The notes: generated by a model from the letters alone, not told the origin. 64,000 bases of DNA from Acinetobacter soli (GCF_000760595.1 NZ_BBNM01000004.1:1-64000), one strand, 5' to 3'. Shown: positions 19,125 to 27,853, counted from the stretch's first letter. A program made the numbers and translations.

Positions 19125-19224
19125 TAGTCGAGATAGAAGTACAAGTTAAGATGGGTACTAGATGACTAGATAGTTACTGGCATATGCCATAGATCACAAC
19201 AGGATTTTTAACGCAATATATTCT

Positions 19225-19245
19225 ATAGTAGGATCAACGATACTA
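19225..19245 (+). promoter_or_regulatory. Candidate -10 box and dyad upstream of the HxlR gene
   Basis: A TATAGT -10-like hexamer (19225-19230) overlaps a short dyad TAGTA/TACTA (19226-19230, 19241-19245). It lies 15 bp before the regulator's start codon and could be an autoregulatory site. Short arms, so tentative. Confidence 0.3.
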
Positions 19246-19259
19246 CAGATATTGCTGCT

Positions 19260-19736
19260 ATGAAATGGGAAGAAATCGGTAAACAGCCGTGTTCAATAGC
19301 CAGAACACTGTCCGTGATTGGAGATCGATGGACGCTGTTAATCTTGCGCAATGCCTTTTTAGGAATTCGTCGTTTTGAAGATTTTCAAAAAAGCTTGGGT
19401 GTCACTCGTCATTTACTTACGGAACGTTTGATAAATCTAGTAGATGCAGAGATTTTGGTTAAAGTACCGTACACCGCGTCGAATAAACGTTTTGAATATA
19501 AACTTACCGAGAAAGGGCTCGATTTATACCCAATCTTGATGAGCATGGCACAATGGGGAAATACTTGGATGGATCAAGGTCACGGCGCACCTATAGATTA
19601 TATTCATAAAGAATGTGGTCATGTGTTTAAACCCGTTTTGGTTTGTTCGCATTGTAAAATTCCACTTCGTGCGAAGCACGTCCAACCTGTGCCTGGAAAA
19701 GGATTTGTGCCTGTAATCAGTCAAACTGGCACATGA
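19260..19736 (+). CDS. HxlR-family winged-helix transcriptional regulator
   Basis: A 158-residue regulator. The family signature is plain: CSIARTLSVIGDRWTLLILRNAFLGIRRFEDFQKSLGVTRHLLTERLINLVDAEIL. A C-terminal extension has four cysteines (KECGHVFKPVLVCSHCKIPL, in C..., CSHC spacing) that might bind a metal or sense redox change. There is no clear Shine-Dalgarno. The start codon lies 23 nt after a plausible transcription start. The target is unknown; the following gene is a candidate. Confidence 0.9.
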   Translation: MKWEEIGKQPCSIARTLSVIGDRWTLLILRNAFLGIRRFEDFQKSLGVTRHLLTERLINLVDAEILVKVPYTASNKRFEYKLTEKGLDLYPILMSMAQWGNTWMDQGHGAPIDYIHKECGHVFKPVLVCSHCKIPLRAKHVQPVPGKGFVPVISQTGT

Positions 19737-19803
19737 TCAACTTAACCAACGCTTTAAACCTTATTTTGGATGATGTCTTTCATGCATCAATTGATCTGAT
19801 GCT

Positions 19804-19836
19804 TTGGATTGCATAGCCAGATCGCGTATACTATGC
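19804..19836 (+). promoter_or_regulatory. Promoter of the MTHFR-like gene with overlapping dyad
   Basis: TTGGAT (19804-19809) and TATACT (19827-19832) are spaced by 17 bp, a good sigma-70 promoter. A 6-bp dyad GCATAG/CTATGC (19811-19816, 19831-19836) overlaps the -10 box and may be an operator. The promoter position supports translation from 19873 rather than from an in-frame ATG at 19804. Confidence 0.55.
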
Positions 19837-19872
19837 AGCCTGTTTACGTTATGTTTTGCTACACGCGATTTC

Positions 19873-21267
19873 ATGTCATCACTTGCTTCTTATTTTCAGC
19901 AACGTCAGTTTTGTGTTTTGGTCGAATACCTAACGTCATTGACACCATATCATCCGCTTCAAACTGAAATTGCCGGTTATCCCACCGTAATGGCACTTGC
20001 AGATCGTGTTCATTCAGACCATGATCTTGCACCCTTAGACGCGAGTCGTACATATGATTCTGCTGTGGAAAAATTGCTGCATTTTTCCGGCAAAGATCGT
20101 GATATACAAGATTTCGAAGCTTTTCTTGCACAAGCAAAAGCTGCCAATATTCAAAATCTGCTGTTATTAAGTGGAGATAAGCTCAAATCGCACAGCGACG
20201 GCACAAATGGTCGACCACGTACACGCTACTTAGAGTCTGTAAATGCGGTGGCTGCCGCTCAACATGTTGGTGTTTTTCATATCGGTGTTGCGCTTAATCC
20301 ATTTAAATATGTTGAGGCAGAGCGCGATGCGCAGTATTTAAAACTTCATAAAAAACTCAAAGCGGGTGCAGATTTCATCATTACCCAACTCGGCTACGAC
20401 ATTAAAGCACTTCAACAGGCCAAAGCATTTTTAACCAGCCATGATTACGCTCAAAAGATTGTGGCCTGTGTGATGCCTCTAACATTGGCGCGAGCCAATT
20501 ACATGATCAAGCATAAAGTGGCGGGTATTGTAATTACACCGCATATGCTGAATGTACTTAAACATGAAAAACAAACAGGACAGACAGCCCATGTGTATGC
20601 ACGCTGTGCATTACAGATATTAATTTGTGAGCAACTGGGTTTTGCAGGTGTTCATTTGTCTGCCTGCCATAAGCCAGATGAACAGGCACGCCTAGCTGAA
20701 TATATCGAAGAGTATCGTCATTTGGATCTGGCTGCGCTAGAGCAGCATTATAAACGCTTATGGCATATTCAAACGGGGCTTGAGTTACAGCCCGAGCGCT
20801 TACCAAGTGCACGAAAGCCGAGTCGCCTTGAGATGGTGAAGTATCGTCATTTGCAATTTATGCACGATGCCTTGTTTATGTCTAAGCCGGCTAAAAACGC
20901 TGGACGTTTTATTTTTAAGGCAGCCTTTTGGAATACGCATCTAATGACCAAGATGTTACTGAAAACTGAATCATTCAGTAAACATCGATTAGTTGGCTGT
21001 GAAAGCTGTGGTCAATGTCGTCTGGCCGATACACTCTATATCTGCCCTGAAACCTGCCCTAAAGGACTGGCCAATGGCCCATGTGGGGGCACCAGTCTGG
21101 ATCGCTGTGAATTTGGCGATCGGGAGTGCATACATTCAGTCAAGGCGCGCTTAGCCAAGGCAGTAGAACAAACTCAAATTTTAAAAGATAAGCTGATTCC
21201 GACTGTTCCCATTGCAACACGTGGCAGTAGTTCTTGGAAAAACTGGTACTTGGCCGTAGAGGTCTAA
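19873..21267 (+). CDS. Methylenetetrahydrofolate reductase-like protein with Cys-rich MTHFR C-terminal domain
   Basis: 464 residues. The first 290 or so resemble a MetF-type TIM barrel: HFGIGVALNPFKY-like strand, KLKAGADFIITQLGYDIKAL and an internal VACVMPLTLARAN. The C-terminal part is a cysteine cluster CESCGQCRLADTLYICPETC followed by PKGLANGPCGG, the mark of the MTHFR_C domain that in other bacteria partners MetF-like enzymes and may bind metal. Function in Acinetobacter is not established; a folate- or one-carbon-linked oxidoreductase role is inferred. It is not the housekeeping metF. Monocistronic, with its own promoter. Confidence 0.75.
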   Translation: MSSLASYFQQRQFCVLVEYLTSLTPYHPLQTEIAGYPTVMALADRVHSDHDLAPLDASRTYDSAVEKLLHFSGKDRDIQDFEAFLAQAKAANIQNLLLLSGDKLKSHSDGTNGRPRTRYLESVNAVAAAQHVGVFHIGVALNPFKYVEAERDAQYLKLHKKLKAGADFIITQLGYDIKALQQAKAFLTSHDYAQKIVACVMPLTLARANYMIKHKVAGIVITPHMLNVLKHEKQTGQTAHVYARCALQILICEQLGFAGVHLSACHKPDEQARLAEYIEEYRHLDLAALEQHYKRLWHIQTGLELQPERLPSARKPSRLEMVKYRHLQFMHDALFMSKPAKNAGRFIFKAAFWNTHLMTKMLLKTESFSKHRLVGCESCGQCRLADTLYICPETCPKGLANGPCGGTSLDRCEFGDRECIHSVKARLAKAVEQTQILKDKLIPTVPIATRGSSSWKNWYLAVEV

Positions 21268-21433
21268 CCTTAAGACTGAATCCAAAGATGTGTAAAATAC
21301 CTTATGATATTGTATAAATAGTATTGTGCAAAAAATTGCTCAAAAATGCTTAAAAGTTTTAATTATGCGCAAATATATTCACATTAAATTGTTATTGTGA
21401 TATTTTTGAGAAAATAATTGCTCATTTATAAAA
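21268..21433. other. AT-rich upstream region of the hipA-hipB pair
   Basis: Very AT-rich. A short dyad TCACA (21379-21383) and TGTGA (21396-21400), with ATAT on the outside of each arm, could be a HipB-type operator. No Shine-Dalgarno precedes the hipA ATG. Confidence 0.3.
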
Positions 21434-22765
21434 ATGAAAATACTCACATTACAGGCCTTGCTAAATACTCAATGGTTAGATATTGCGACGCTTACATTGC
21501 TTCAGCCACAGCTTGGTGTAGCGGGAGCCTGTGAGCTGGAATATGAACTCGACTATGCACTTAAGCATTTAGAGCAGCGCGATGAACATGCCTGTAGTCT
21601 CTCACTTCCTGTACAGTTGTTAATTAAACATGAATCTAAAAGCTGGTTTGGATTTCTAGACGATATTGTTCCATCGGGTGCAGCGCGCCGTTACTGGGTT
21701 AATTATCTCGATTTGCAACGTTTGCCTCAAGCCGAGCAAGATAGCATCTTGCTTGAAAAAGGGGGAATTGCACCTGTTGGGAATTTACGCATTAAAGATG
21801 CGCTTGAGCCACTCAATCCAGATTCAACCTTACATCTTAGATACTTTACTGTAGCTGATGTTGCCGACCGCAATATCGACTTTTTAGAATATGCGCAGCA
21901 GATGGGTGCCATTAGTGGCGGAGCTACCGGTGCAGGTGGTGAAGCGCCCAAGCTTTTAATTCGCGTATCGCCTGAACAACAGGTCTGGATTGATACCTAT
22001 CAACAAAACTTTGAGCAGCCAGATCAATACTATCTGGTTAAATTCCCGAGGAATAATCGTAGTGAAATTGATTGTAATATCTTAAGGGCAGAATATTATT
22101 ACTATCGCGAATTACACGATTTGGGCTTCGATACCATTGACGTTAATCGAATGAAATTGATCGAAGGTCGTCAGTATCCGTCCTTATGGTTACCACGCTT
22201 TGACACTGAATGGCAAAATGAGTATTGGCAACGGTATGGTCTTGAGTCGGTTTATTCAATACTTAATAAATCAGCTGGTAGCCATCTCAATCATTTTGAA
22301 GTCATTGAGGAGTTGTGTTCGATCTTAACTTCGATTGATCCAAATTTTGATGGCTCCGCTTTTGTGTGTGAGTGGTTACAGCGTGATTTACTCAATATTA
22401 TTTTTGGTAATTCCGACAACCACGGACGAAACACCTCATTTTTAAAGAAATTTGGCAGCATCACATTGGCACCTATTTATGATTTTGCGCCGATGAAAGC
22501 CGATCCAGAACAAGTTGTTCGCTCGACGACGTGGGGAAGCCCATATGAAGAAGGCGGAGAATATCGCTGGGCACTGATTACGCAAAAACTGGCGCCATGG
22601 TGCCCACCTGAACTTGCCTTTGAAACATTGCAGCGTTTGGCACACAAGCTCGTACATCTTAAACAACGCTTGATCGATAAGGGCGTACCGCAGCAAATCG
22701 TGGATATGCCTGTTCTGTCATTTGACTATATTGAAGCGAAACTAAAACGTTGGGAGCTGCTATGA
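21434..22765 (+). CDS. hipA: HipA-family serine/threonine kinase toxin
   Basis: 443-residue kinase of the HipA toxin family; characterised members phosphorylate aminoacyl-tRNA synthetases and slow growth. Visible are a Gly-rich loop AISGGATGAGGEAPKLLIRV (nucleotide loop), the ATP-binding lysine region YYLVKFPR, the catalytic loop RDLLNIIFGNSDNHGRNTSFL and the metal-binding IYDFAPM. The kinase motifs look intact. Its stop overlaps the start of the XRE gene by 4 nt (ATGA), so toxin precedes antitoxin, the reverse of E. coli hipBA. The gene lacks an evident Shine-Dalgarno, which would keep toxin translation low. Confidence 0.88.
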   Translation: MKILTLQALLNTQWLDIATLTLLQPQLGVAGACELEYELDYALKHLEQRDEHACSLSLPVQLLIKHESKSWFGFLDDIVPSGAARRYWVNYLDLQRLPQAEQDSILLEKGGIAPVGNLRIKDALEPLNPDSTLHLRYFTVADVADRNIDFLEYAQQMGAISGGATGAGGEAPKLLIRVSPEQQVWIDTYQQNFEQPDQYYLVKFPRNNRSEIDCNILRAEYYYYRELHDLGFDTIDVNRMKLIEGRQYPSLWLPRFDTEWQNEYWQRYGLESVYSILNKSAGSHLNHFEVIEELCSILTSIDPNFDGSAFVCEWLQRDLLNIIFGNSDNHGRNTSFLKKFGSITLAPIYDFAPMKADPEQVVRSTTWGSPYEEGGEYRWALITQKLAPWCPPELAFETLQRLAHKLVHLKQRLIDKGVPQQIVDMPVLSFDYIEAKLKRWELL

Positions 22766-23073
22766 AGCCGAATACTCCAGCACAAGATCGTCAGCAGATC
22801 CTGATCGACCTATATACCCAGTATCTGTTGGGTAAAATTACCTTGGGGCAACTGTTAATGCATTTAAGAAAAAATGTATTGGGCGTCACCCAAGAACAAT
22901 ATGCCAAACTGGTGGGTATCAGCCGACGCACGCTCACCGATATCGAGCAGGATAAAGGTAAACTCACGCAGTCGGTGTTAGATAAGGTTTTTAAGCCTTT
23001 AGGATTAAAAGCAGGTTTGGTGCCAACCCATGATCATGTGGTGAAAAAGATTGTTTCATCAGCAAATGAGTAA
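22762..23073 (+). CDS. hipB: HipB-like XRE-family antitoxin / autorepressor
   Basis: 103-residue DNA-binding protein with an XRE helix-turn-helix (GVTQEQYAKLVGISRRTLTDIEQDKGKLTQSVLDKVFKPLGL). It begins at the ATG at 22762 inside the hipA stop and has GGGAG 6 nt upstream; a TTG four codons earlier is also in frame. HipB-like proteins bind the kinase and repress their operon. Its 3' end overlaps the convergent minus-strand gene by 15 bp. Confidence 0.87.
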   Translation: MKPNTPAQDRQQILIDLYTQYLLGKITLGQLLMHLRKNVLGVTQEQYAKLVGISRRTLTDIEQDKGKLTQSVLDKVFKPLGLKAGLVPTHDHVVKKIVSSANE

Positions 23074-23784
23074 AAGACGATACTGATCTAGATACTCCAT
23101 AGGAGCACGATGAACACAAGGTAAAGCCTGCTGAGTTGGATGATCTACTGCCAAGCGCCAAAGATGACCTAAACCCAGATGAATCGGTTGAGCATTTGGC
23201 AGTTCGGCATAGTGCAAGTCAAAAAAATATTCTTCTAAAAATTGCTCAAACTCAGACGCTGGGCCATCATGAAGCTGCTTCAGTTTTTCACGTATTTCCG
23301 GAATGCTGACTTTCTGCTGTACTTGATGATTAGATATAATATCGCTGGCCGGACCATAGTACGTGCATAAGATGGTATCTGTTTCAATAGGTGAACGATC
23401 GACATGATATGAATATACATCGGTCGCAATAAAATCTAGCTCTTCATCGCGTTCGTAACATTTAAGCAAGTTCAAAGTAGGCGATGCACCCGCATCGGTT
23501 AATTGTTGTAAGTCATTTAGAATAAGCGTTCTTGCCAATTTCCCCTGAGTAGACAAATCCAATGCCCAAAGATCTTTAGGTGTCACTTCGGTGATATTGT
23601 CTTTCAGTTCAAGATGTTCAACAATTTCCTGAAAGTTACCTATCAATGCTCTGTGCCAGCAAACTGCATTCATTTCGCCGTGGAATCGAGTTTTCATTAG
23701 GTCTGCAAAATTGCTAACGACTTTAATTTGATCTATACCAGAAAATTCTGTGTTGATTTGAGGGTTTGGCAAGTGTTGGGCCAT
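23059..23784 (-). CDS. DUF1826-like protein of unknown function
   Basis: 241 residues, soluble, no signal peptide. The stretches VCWHRALIGNFQEIVEHLE, ILCTYYGPASDII, LGLGHLWRLAVDHPTQ and PCVHRAPMEYLDQYRLLL recall the DUF1826 pattern (W-x-R near the N-terminus, CTY-x-GP in the middle, HR-[AS]-P near the end), but this is from memory and needs a profile search. The conserved Trp, Arg, Cys and His may form an active or metal site. Monocistronic, convergent with hipB and overlapping its 3' end. Confidence 0.6.
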   Translation of the reverse strand: MAQHLPNPQINTEFSGIDQIKVVSNFADLMKTRFHGEMNAVCWHRALIGNFQEIVEHLELKDNITEVTPKDLWALDLSTQGKLARTLILNDLQQLTDAGASPTLNLLKCYERDEELDFIATDVYSYHVDRSPIETDTILCTYYGPASDIISNHQVQQKVSIPEIREKLKQLHDGPASEFEQFLEEYFFDLHYAELPNAQPIHLGLGHLWRLAVDHPTQQALPCVHRAPMEYLDQYRLLLIC

Positions 23785-23905
23785 CTTGGATCACGTACAT
23801 TTAAACTGGGATATAGTTTAAAGCATAAGTGGTAATCACGCTAAAGCTTTAACTTTTGGTCTCTATGGGTAAGCGAATGATAAATATTTTTTCTATTGTG
23901 TATCG

Positions 23906-23947
23906 TTAACTGAAAAGCACTAGGCAAAAGCCGATCCTTTCAGTTAA
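23906..23947 (+). repeat. Strong inverted repeat upstream of the DUF1330 gene
   Basis: TTAACTGAAA (23906-23915) and TTTCAGTTAA (23938-23947) are perfect 10-bp arms. Their 22-nt loop contains a smaller GGC-AAAA-GCC hairpin. Located 38 bp before the start codon; an operator or RNA hairpin. Confidence 0.6.
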
Positions 23948-23985
23948 AACAATATAACTTCAATTTTTAAAATAAGGACTTTTCA

Positions 23986-24285
23986 ATGTCTGCCTATGTT
24001 GTATTTACCCGTGAAAGCACCTCAGACGCTGAGCAAATGACACAGTATGCAGAAAAGGCACCACTTGCACGTGAAGGTCGTGACCTTACGCCGCTTGCGT
24101 TTTATGGCAAATTCGAAGTACTTGAAGGTAGTGATATTGAAGGTGCTGTGATTTTACGTTTTCCAGATATGGCAGCAGCACGTGAATGGTATAACAGTCC
24201 AGAGTATCAAGATGCGTTACAACATCGTCTTAAAGGGGCGAATTACCGCGTGTTTATTATTGAAGGTCTCAAAGAGCCAGTCTAA
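23986..24285 (+). CDS. DUF1330 family protein
   Basis: 99 residues with the dimeric alpha/beta-barrel DUF1330 look: MSAYVVFTRE, LTPLAFYGKFEVLEGSDIEGAVILRFPDMAAAREWYNSPEYQDALQHRLKGANYRVFIIEG. Proteins of this fold are small cytosolic enzymes or binding proteins; no reaction is established. AAGGA precedes the start. It is followed by a clear terminator, so it is a single-gene unit. Confidence 0.88.
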   Translation: MSAYVVFTRESTSDAEQMTQYAEKAPLAREGRDLTPLAFYGKFEVLEGSDIEGAVILRFPDMAAAREWYNSPEYQDALQHRLKGANYRVFIIEGLKEPV

Positions 24286-24303
24286 TTCACTCTAATGAAC
24301 AAG

Positions 24304-24328
24304 AAGCGCCCAATTAAGGCGCTTTTTT
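24304..24328 (+). terminator. Intrinsic terminator after the DUF1330 gene
   Basis: AAGCGCC/GGCGCTT stem (24304-24310, 24318-24324) with 7-nt loop and a T run to 24328. It lies between convergent genes and the A run on the other side may let it serve both. Confidence 0.85.
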
Positions 24329-24347
24329 ATGAATAGGGTACGTCTGA

Positions 24348-25232
24348 TTATCCGCCCATTAAAAGTTCTTGCTGTACATCGGCCTGCTTACGTAAAAAAT
24401 CCCATACCAGCTTAATTCTGGGTTCGTGCTGTAAATCGACCAGCGTAAGCATCCAAAACGTATGAGAAAAACTTAACTGATCGCTCAGCACCTCCACCAA
24501 TTCAGTTTTATCACGAACCAGAAACCTTGGCAAAATGGCCAGTCCAGCACCAGCACGCACTGCAATTTCCTGTGCCAAAATACTGTTACTGCGAAAACAA
24601 GCGCTCACTTGCAGAGGTAAACGTTCTAACGAATACAACGCCGTGCTATACACCAGATCATCGATATAATCGACAAAACGATGCTGTCGTAAATCATCTA
24701 GCTTTTCAATAGGCGGATGTTGCTCTAAATAGTGCCGACTACCATAGAGCTTTAAACAGTAATTGGTGAGCCGGGTAATAATATATGGCCCAGATTTAGG
24801 GCGATCGATAGAAATGACAATATCCGCTTCACGATGTGAAAGTTTAATTGTTTTTGGTACCGGTATGAGATCGATGGTCAGTAACGGATAATGTTTTGAA
24901 AACTCAGCCAGTAAACCCGCCAGAAATGCCGTACCGAAACCTTCGGGTGCTCCAATACGCACCCGTCCCTGTAACGGGTCATGGCGTTTTTCTATCTGAA
25001 TGAAAGATTGTTCCATCTGCTCCACACGTGGTACCAACGCCAAACCTTCAGAGGTGAGCTCATAACCAGTGGCTTCACGTTTAAACAGCTGTGTTCCTAA
25101 AGTGCTTTCTAGCGCCTGAATACGCCGTGCCACTGTACTGTGTTCAACCCCGATTAGACGAGCCGCATTGGTCAGTGTTTTCGCGCGTGCCAAAACCAAA
25201 AAAAAGCGTAAATGATCCCAATCTACTTTCAT
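24348..25232 (-). CDS. LysR-family transcriptional regulator, probable regulator of the mms operon
   Basis: 294 residues. N-terminal winged helix VDWDHLRFFLVLARAKTLTNAARLIGVEHSTVARRIQALESTLGTQLFKREATGYELT, then a periplasmic-binding-like inducer domain. It is transcribed away from mmsA, with two perfect inverted repeats in the shared gap. Divergent placement is typical of LysR activators, which makes valine-operon control likely. Pseudomonas MmsR is an AraC protein, so this would be an independent arrangement. Confidence 0.88.
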   Translation of the reverse strand: MKVDWDHLRFFLVLARAKTLTNAARLIGVEHSTVARRIQALESTLGTQLFKREATGYELTSEGLALVPRVEQMEQSFIQIEKRHDPLQGRVRIGAPEGFGTAFLAGLLAEFSKHYPLLTIDLIPVPKTIKLSHREADIVISIDRPKSGPYIITRLTNYCLKLYGSRHYLEQHPPIEKLDDLRQHRFVDYIDDLVYSTALYSLERLPLQVSACFRSNSILAQEIAVRAGAGLAILPRFLVRDKTELVEVLSDQLSFSHTFWMLTLVDLQHEPRIKLVWDFLRKQADVQQELLMGG

Positions 25233-25238
25233 TTTTTA

Positions 25239-25275
25239 TTTAACATCCTGTTAAATTCCTGTGCATATTTGCACA
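25239..25275. promoter_or_regulatory. Two perfect dyads between lysR and mmsA
   Basis: TTTAACA-TCC-TGTTAAA (25239-25255) and TGTGCA-TATT-TGCACA (25260-25275) are adjacent perfect palindromes just upstream of the lysR start. A further half-site, GTGCA, lies at 25282-25286. They are candidate LysR activation and autoregulation sites. Confidence 0.55.
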
Positions 25276-25406
25276 ATCATCGTGCATCAATTTCTATTGG
25301 TGGTCAAAGTGTTCTTTGTTAGTCTGCTGAAACAGCGTAAAAAAATGCGTTAAAGAAGCCAGTAAAGGCGATTACAACGACAATAACAAACAAGCACGGA
25401 GCGATC

Positions 25407-26936
25407 ATGAACGCGATTCATCATCCACAGCAAAGTACCGGATTCACCACAGCACAACTACTGATCAATGGTGAATTTGTCGAGTCAACAACAAGCCATT
25501 GGCAAGATATTGTCAATCCAGCGACACAAGAAGTTTTAGGACAAGTGCCTTTTGCGACAGCCGAAGAAGTCAATGCTGCGATTGCAGCTGCACAAAATGC
25601 TTTGGCCAGTTGGCGCCAAACACCTATTCAGGCACGTATGCGTATTATGCTCAAGCTGCAAGATCTGATTCGCAATAACTTAAAAAGTATTGCGCAAGTG
25701 TTGACAGCAGAACAAGGAAAAACTTTGGCCGATGCCGAAGGAGATATTCAGCGTGGTCTTGAAGTTGTCGAGCATGCTTGTTCGATTGGTACTTTGCAAA
25801 TGGGAGAGTATATAGAAGGTGTTGCACGTGGTGTCGATACCTATACCGTACAGCAGCCGCTTGGTGTGTGTGCGGGGATTACACCCTTTAATTTTCCCGC
25901 CATGATTCCACTATGGATGTTTCCAATGGCGATTGTGTGTGGAAATACCTTTGTTTTAAAGCCTTCAGAACAAGATCCATTATCGACCATGATGCTTGTA
26001 GAGCTGGCAATTGAAGCGGGTATCCCTGCTGGTGTACTGAATGTGGTACATGGTGGTAAAGAAGTCGTCGATCTGCTGTGTACTCATCACGATATCAAAG
26101 CCATCTCTTTTGTGGGTTCAACTGCTGTAGGTACGCATGTCTATCAACTGGCTGGTCAGCATGGCAAACGTGTACAGTCGATGATGGGTGCAAAGAACCA
26201 TGTTGTGGTCATGCCAGATGCCAATAAAGAACAAACATTAAATGCTTTAGTAGGTGCAGCGTTTGGTGCAGCAGGACAACGCTGTATGGCGCTTTCTGTG
26301 GCGATCATGGTAGGAGAAGCCCAGCATTGGGTAGATGAACTTGTCAATAAAGCTAAAACATTGAAAGTTAATGCCGGACATGAGCCGAATACCGATGTGG
26401 GGCCAGTCATTTCTACCCGTGCTAAAGCGCGTGTGATTGATCTGATCAATAGTGGCGTTGAACAAGGTGCAAAACTGTTACTGGACGGGCGTGATGTGCA
26501 GGTGTCTGGATATGAGCAGGGTAATTTTGTTGGCCCAACGATTTTTAATCAGGTCACCACCGATATGCGGATTTATCAGGAAGAAGTATTTGGCCCTGTA
26601 CTTGCCATTATGCATGTTGATACGTTGGAACAGGCGATTGCACTGATCAATGCCAACCCTTTTGGTAATGGTGTTGGTCTATTTACTCAAAATGGCCATA
26701 CAGCGCGTATATTCCAGCATCAGATTGATATCGGTCAGGTGGGCATTAATATTCCAATTCCTGTGCCAGTTCCTTTCTTCAGCTTTACCGGTTCACGTGG
26801 TTCAAAGCTTGGAGATTTAGGGCCTTACGGTAAACAGGCAGTGCAGTTTTACACCCAAACCAAAACCATTACGAGCCGATGGTTTGAAGATGATCAAGAA
26901 ACCAGTGGTGTAAATACAACGATTAGTCTGCGCTAA
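25407..26936 (+). CDS. mmsA: Methylmalonate-semialdehyde dehydrogenase (CoA-acylating)
   Basis: Oxidises methylmalonate semialdehyde with CoA and NAD to propionyl-CoA in valine degradation. 509-residue aldehyde dehydrogenase fold with GVCAGITPFNFPAMIPLWMF, VLKPSEQDP, the SFVGSTAVG cofactor loop and the catalytic cysteine in FGAAGQRCMALS. The PVPVPFFSFTGSRGSKLGD tail motif is typical of MmsA. ACGGAG is found before the start. First gene of the valine operon, 10 bp before mmsB. Confidence 0.95.
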   Translation: MNAIHHPQQSTGFTTAQLLINGEFVESTTSHWQDIVNPATQEVLGQVPFATAEEVNAAIAAAQNALASWRQTPIQARMRIMLKLQDLIRNNLKSIAQVLTAEQGKTLADAEGDIQRGLEVVEHACSIGTLQMGEYIEGVARGVDTYTVQQPLGVCAGITPFNFPAMIPLWMFPMAIVCGNTFVLKPSEQDPLSTMMLVELAIEAGIPAGVLNVVHGGKEVVDLLCTHHDIKAISFVGSTAVGTHVYQLAGQHGKRVQSMMGAKNHVVVMPDANKEQTLNALVGAAFGAAGQRCMALSVAIMVGEAQHWVDELVNKAKTLKVNAGHEPNTDVGPVISTRAKARVIDLINSGVEQGAKLLLDGRDVQVSGYEQGNFVGPTIFNQVTTDMRIYQEEVFGPVLAIMHVDTLEQAIALINANPFGNGVGLFTQNGHTARIFQHQIDIGQVGINIPIPVPVPFFSFTGSRGSKLGDLGPYGKQAVQFYTQTKTITSRWFEDDQETSGVNTTISLR

Positions 26937-26946
26937 GGGGAATGGT

Positions 26947-27837
26947 ATGAAGATCGCATTTATTGGTTTGGGGAATATGGGCGGTGCCATGGCACAAAAT
27001 TTGCTCAAATCAGGTCATCAAGTGTTTGGTTATGATTTAAGTCAAACAGCGCTAGATCATTTTGCAGTAGCGGGTGGCGTAGTCTGTGATCATCCGCAGG
27101 ACGCTGCTCAGCATGCAGAAGTTGTGGTGACTATGTTGCCCGCAGCTAAACATGTTCGTGATGTTTATCTTGGTGAACAAGGCATTTTGCAAGTACTTCA
27201 AGCCGGTAGTTTGTGTATCGACAGCAGTACGATTGATCCGCAAACAATTCAAGAGATTGCCGCCGCTGCTCAAGCTAAACAAATCCGAGTGTGTGATGCA
27301 CCCGTATCGGGTGGTACCTTGGGCGCAAAAGATGGCACTTTGACTTTCATGATAGGTGCCGATGAAGCCACCTTTGAAGCGGTCAAGTTGCCTCTGAACT
27401 GTATGGGTAAAAATCTGGTGCATTGTGGTGCTGTAGGAACAGGACAGGTCGCCAAAATCTGTAACAATCTGATTTTAGGCATTTCCATGACCGCCGTGGC
27501 AGAAGGGATGGCGCTCGGAGCAAAACTGGGTATGGATCCACAGGCGCTGGCCGGTGTGATCAATAGTTCAACTGGACGTTGCTGGAGCTCTGAAATCTAT
27601 AATCCATGGCCGGATATTTGCGCCAATGCGCCATCTTCGCGTGGTTATACGGATGGTTTTGCTGCGCAACTGATGCTTAAGGATCTCGGCTTGGCAGTCA
27701 ATGCCGCTCAACAGGCTGCGCAACCTGTGGTGCTGGGTAGCATGGTACAACAACTTTATCAAAAGTTATGTCAAGACGGTCATGCTCATCTGGACTTTTC
27801 CAGCATTATGCATCAATACACCACGACACCCACTTAA
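26947..27837 (+). CDS. mmsB: 3-hydroxyisobutyrate dehydrogenase
   Basis: Oxidises 3-hydroxyisobutyrate to methylmalonate semialdehyde with NAD. 296 residues with an N-terminal Rossmann motif FIGLGNMGGAMAQNLLKSGH, the substrate-binding CDAPVSGGTLGAKDGTLTFM, and the catalytic lysine in GQVAKICNNLILG. The C-terminal helical domain is complete. It follows mmsA by 10 bp. Confidence 0.95.
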   Translation: MKIAFIGLGNMGGAMAQNLLKSGHQVFGYDLSQTALDHFAVAGGVVCDHPQDAAQHAEVVVTMLPAAKHVRDVYLGEQGILQVLQAGSLCIDSSTIDPQTIQEIAAAAQAKQIRVCDAPVSGGTLGAKDGTLTFMIGADEATFEAVKLPLNCMGKNLVHCGAVGTGQVAKICNNLILGISMTAVAEGMALGAKLGMDPQALAGVINSSTGRCWSSEIYNPWPDICANAPSSRGYTDGFAAQLMLKDLGLAVNAAQQAAQPVVLGSMVQQLYQKLCQDGHAHLDFSSIMHQYTTTPT

Positions 27838-27853
27838 AGCACACCATGATTCA

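Noticed and set aside
21379..21400. CRP site before hipA
   Set aside because: The halves TCACA and TGTGA are in the opposite order and wrong spacing for a CRP box.
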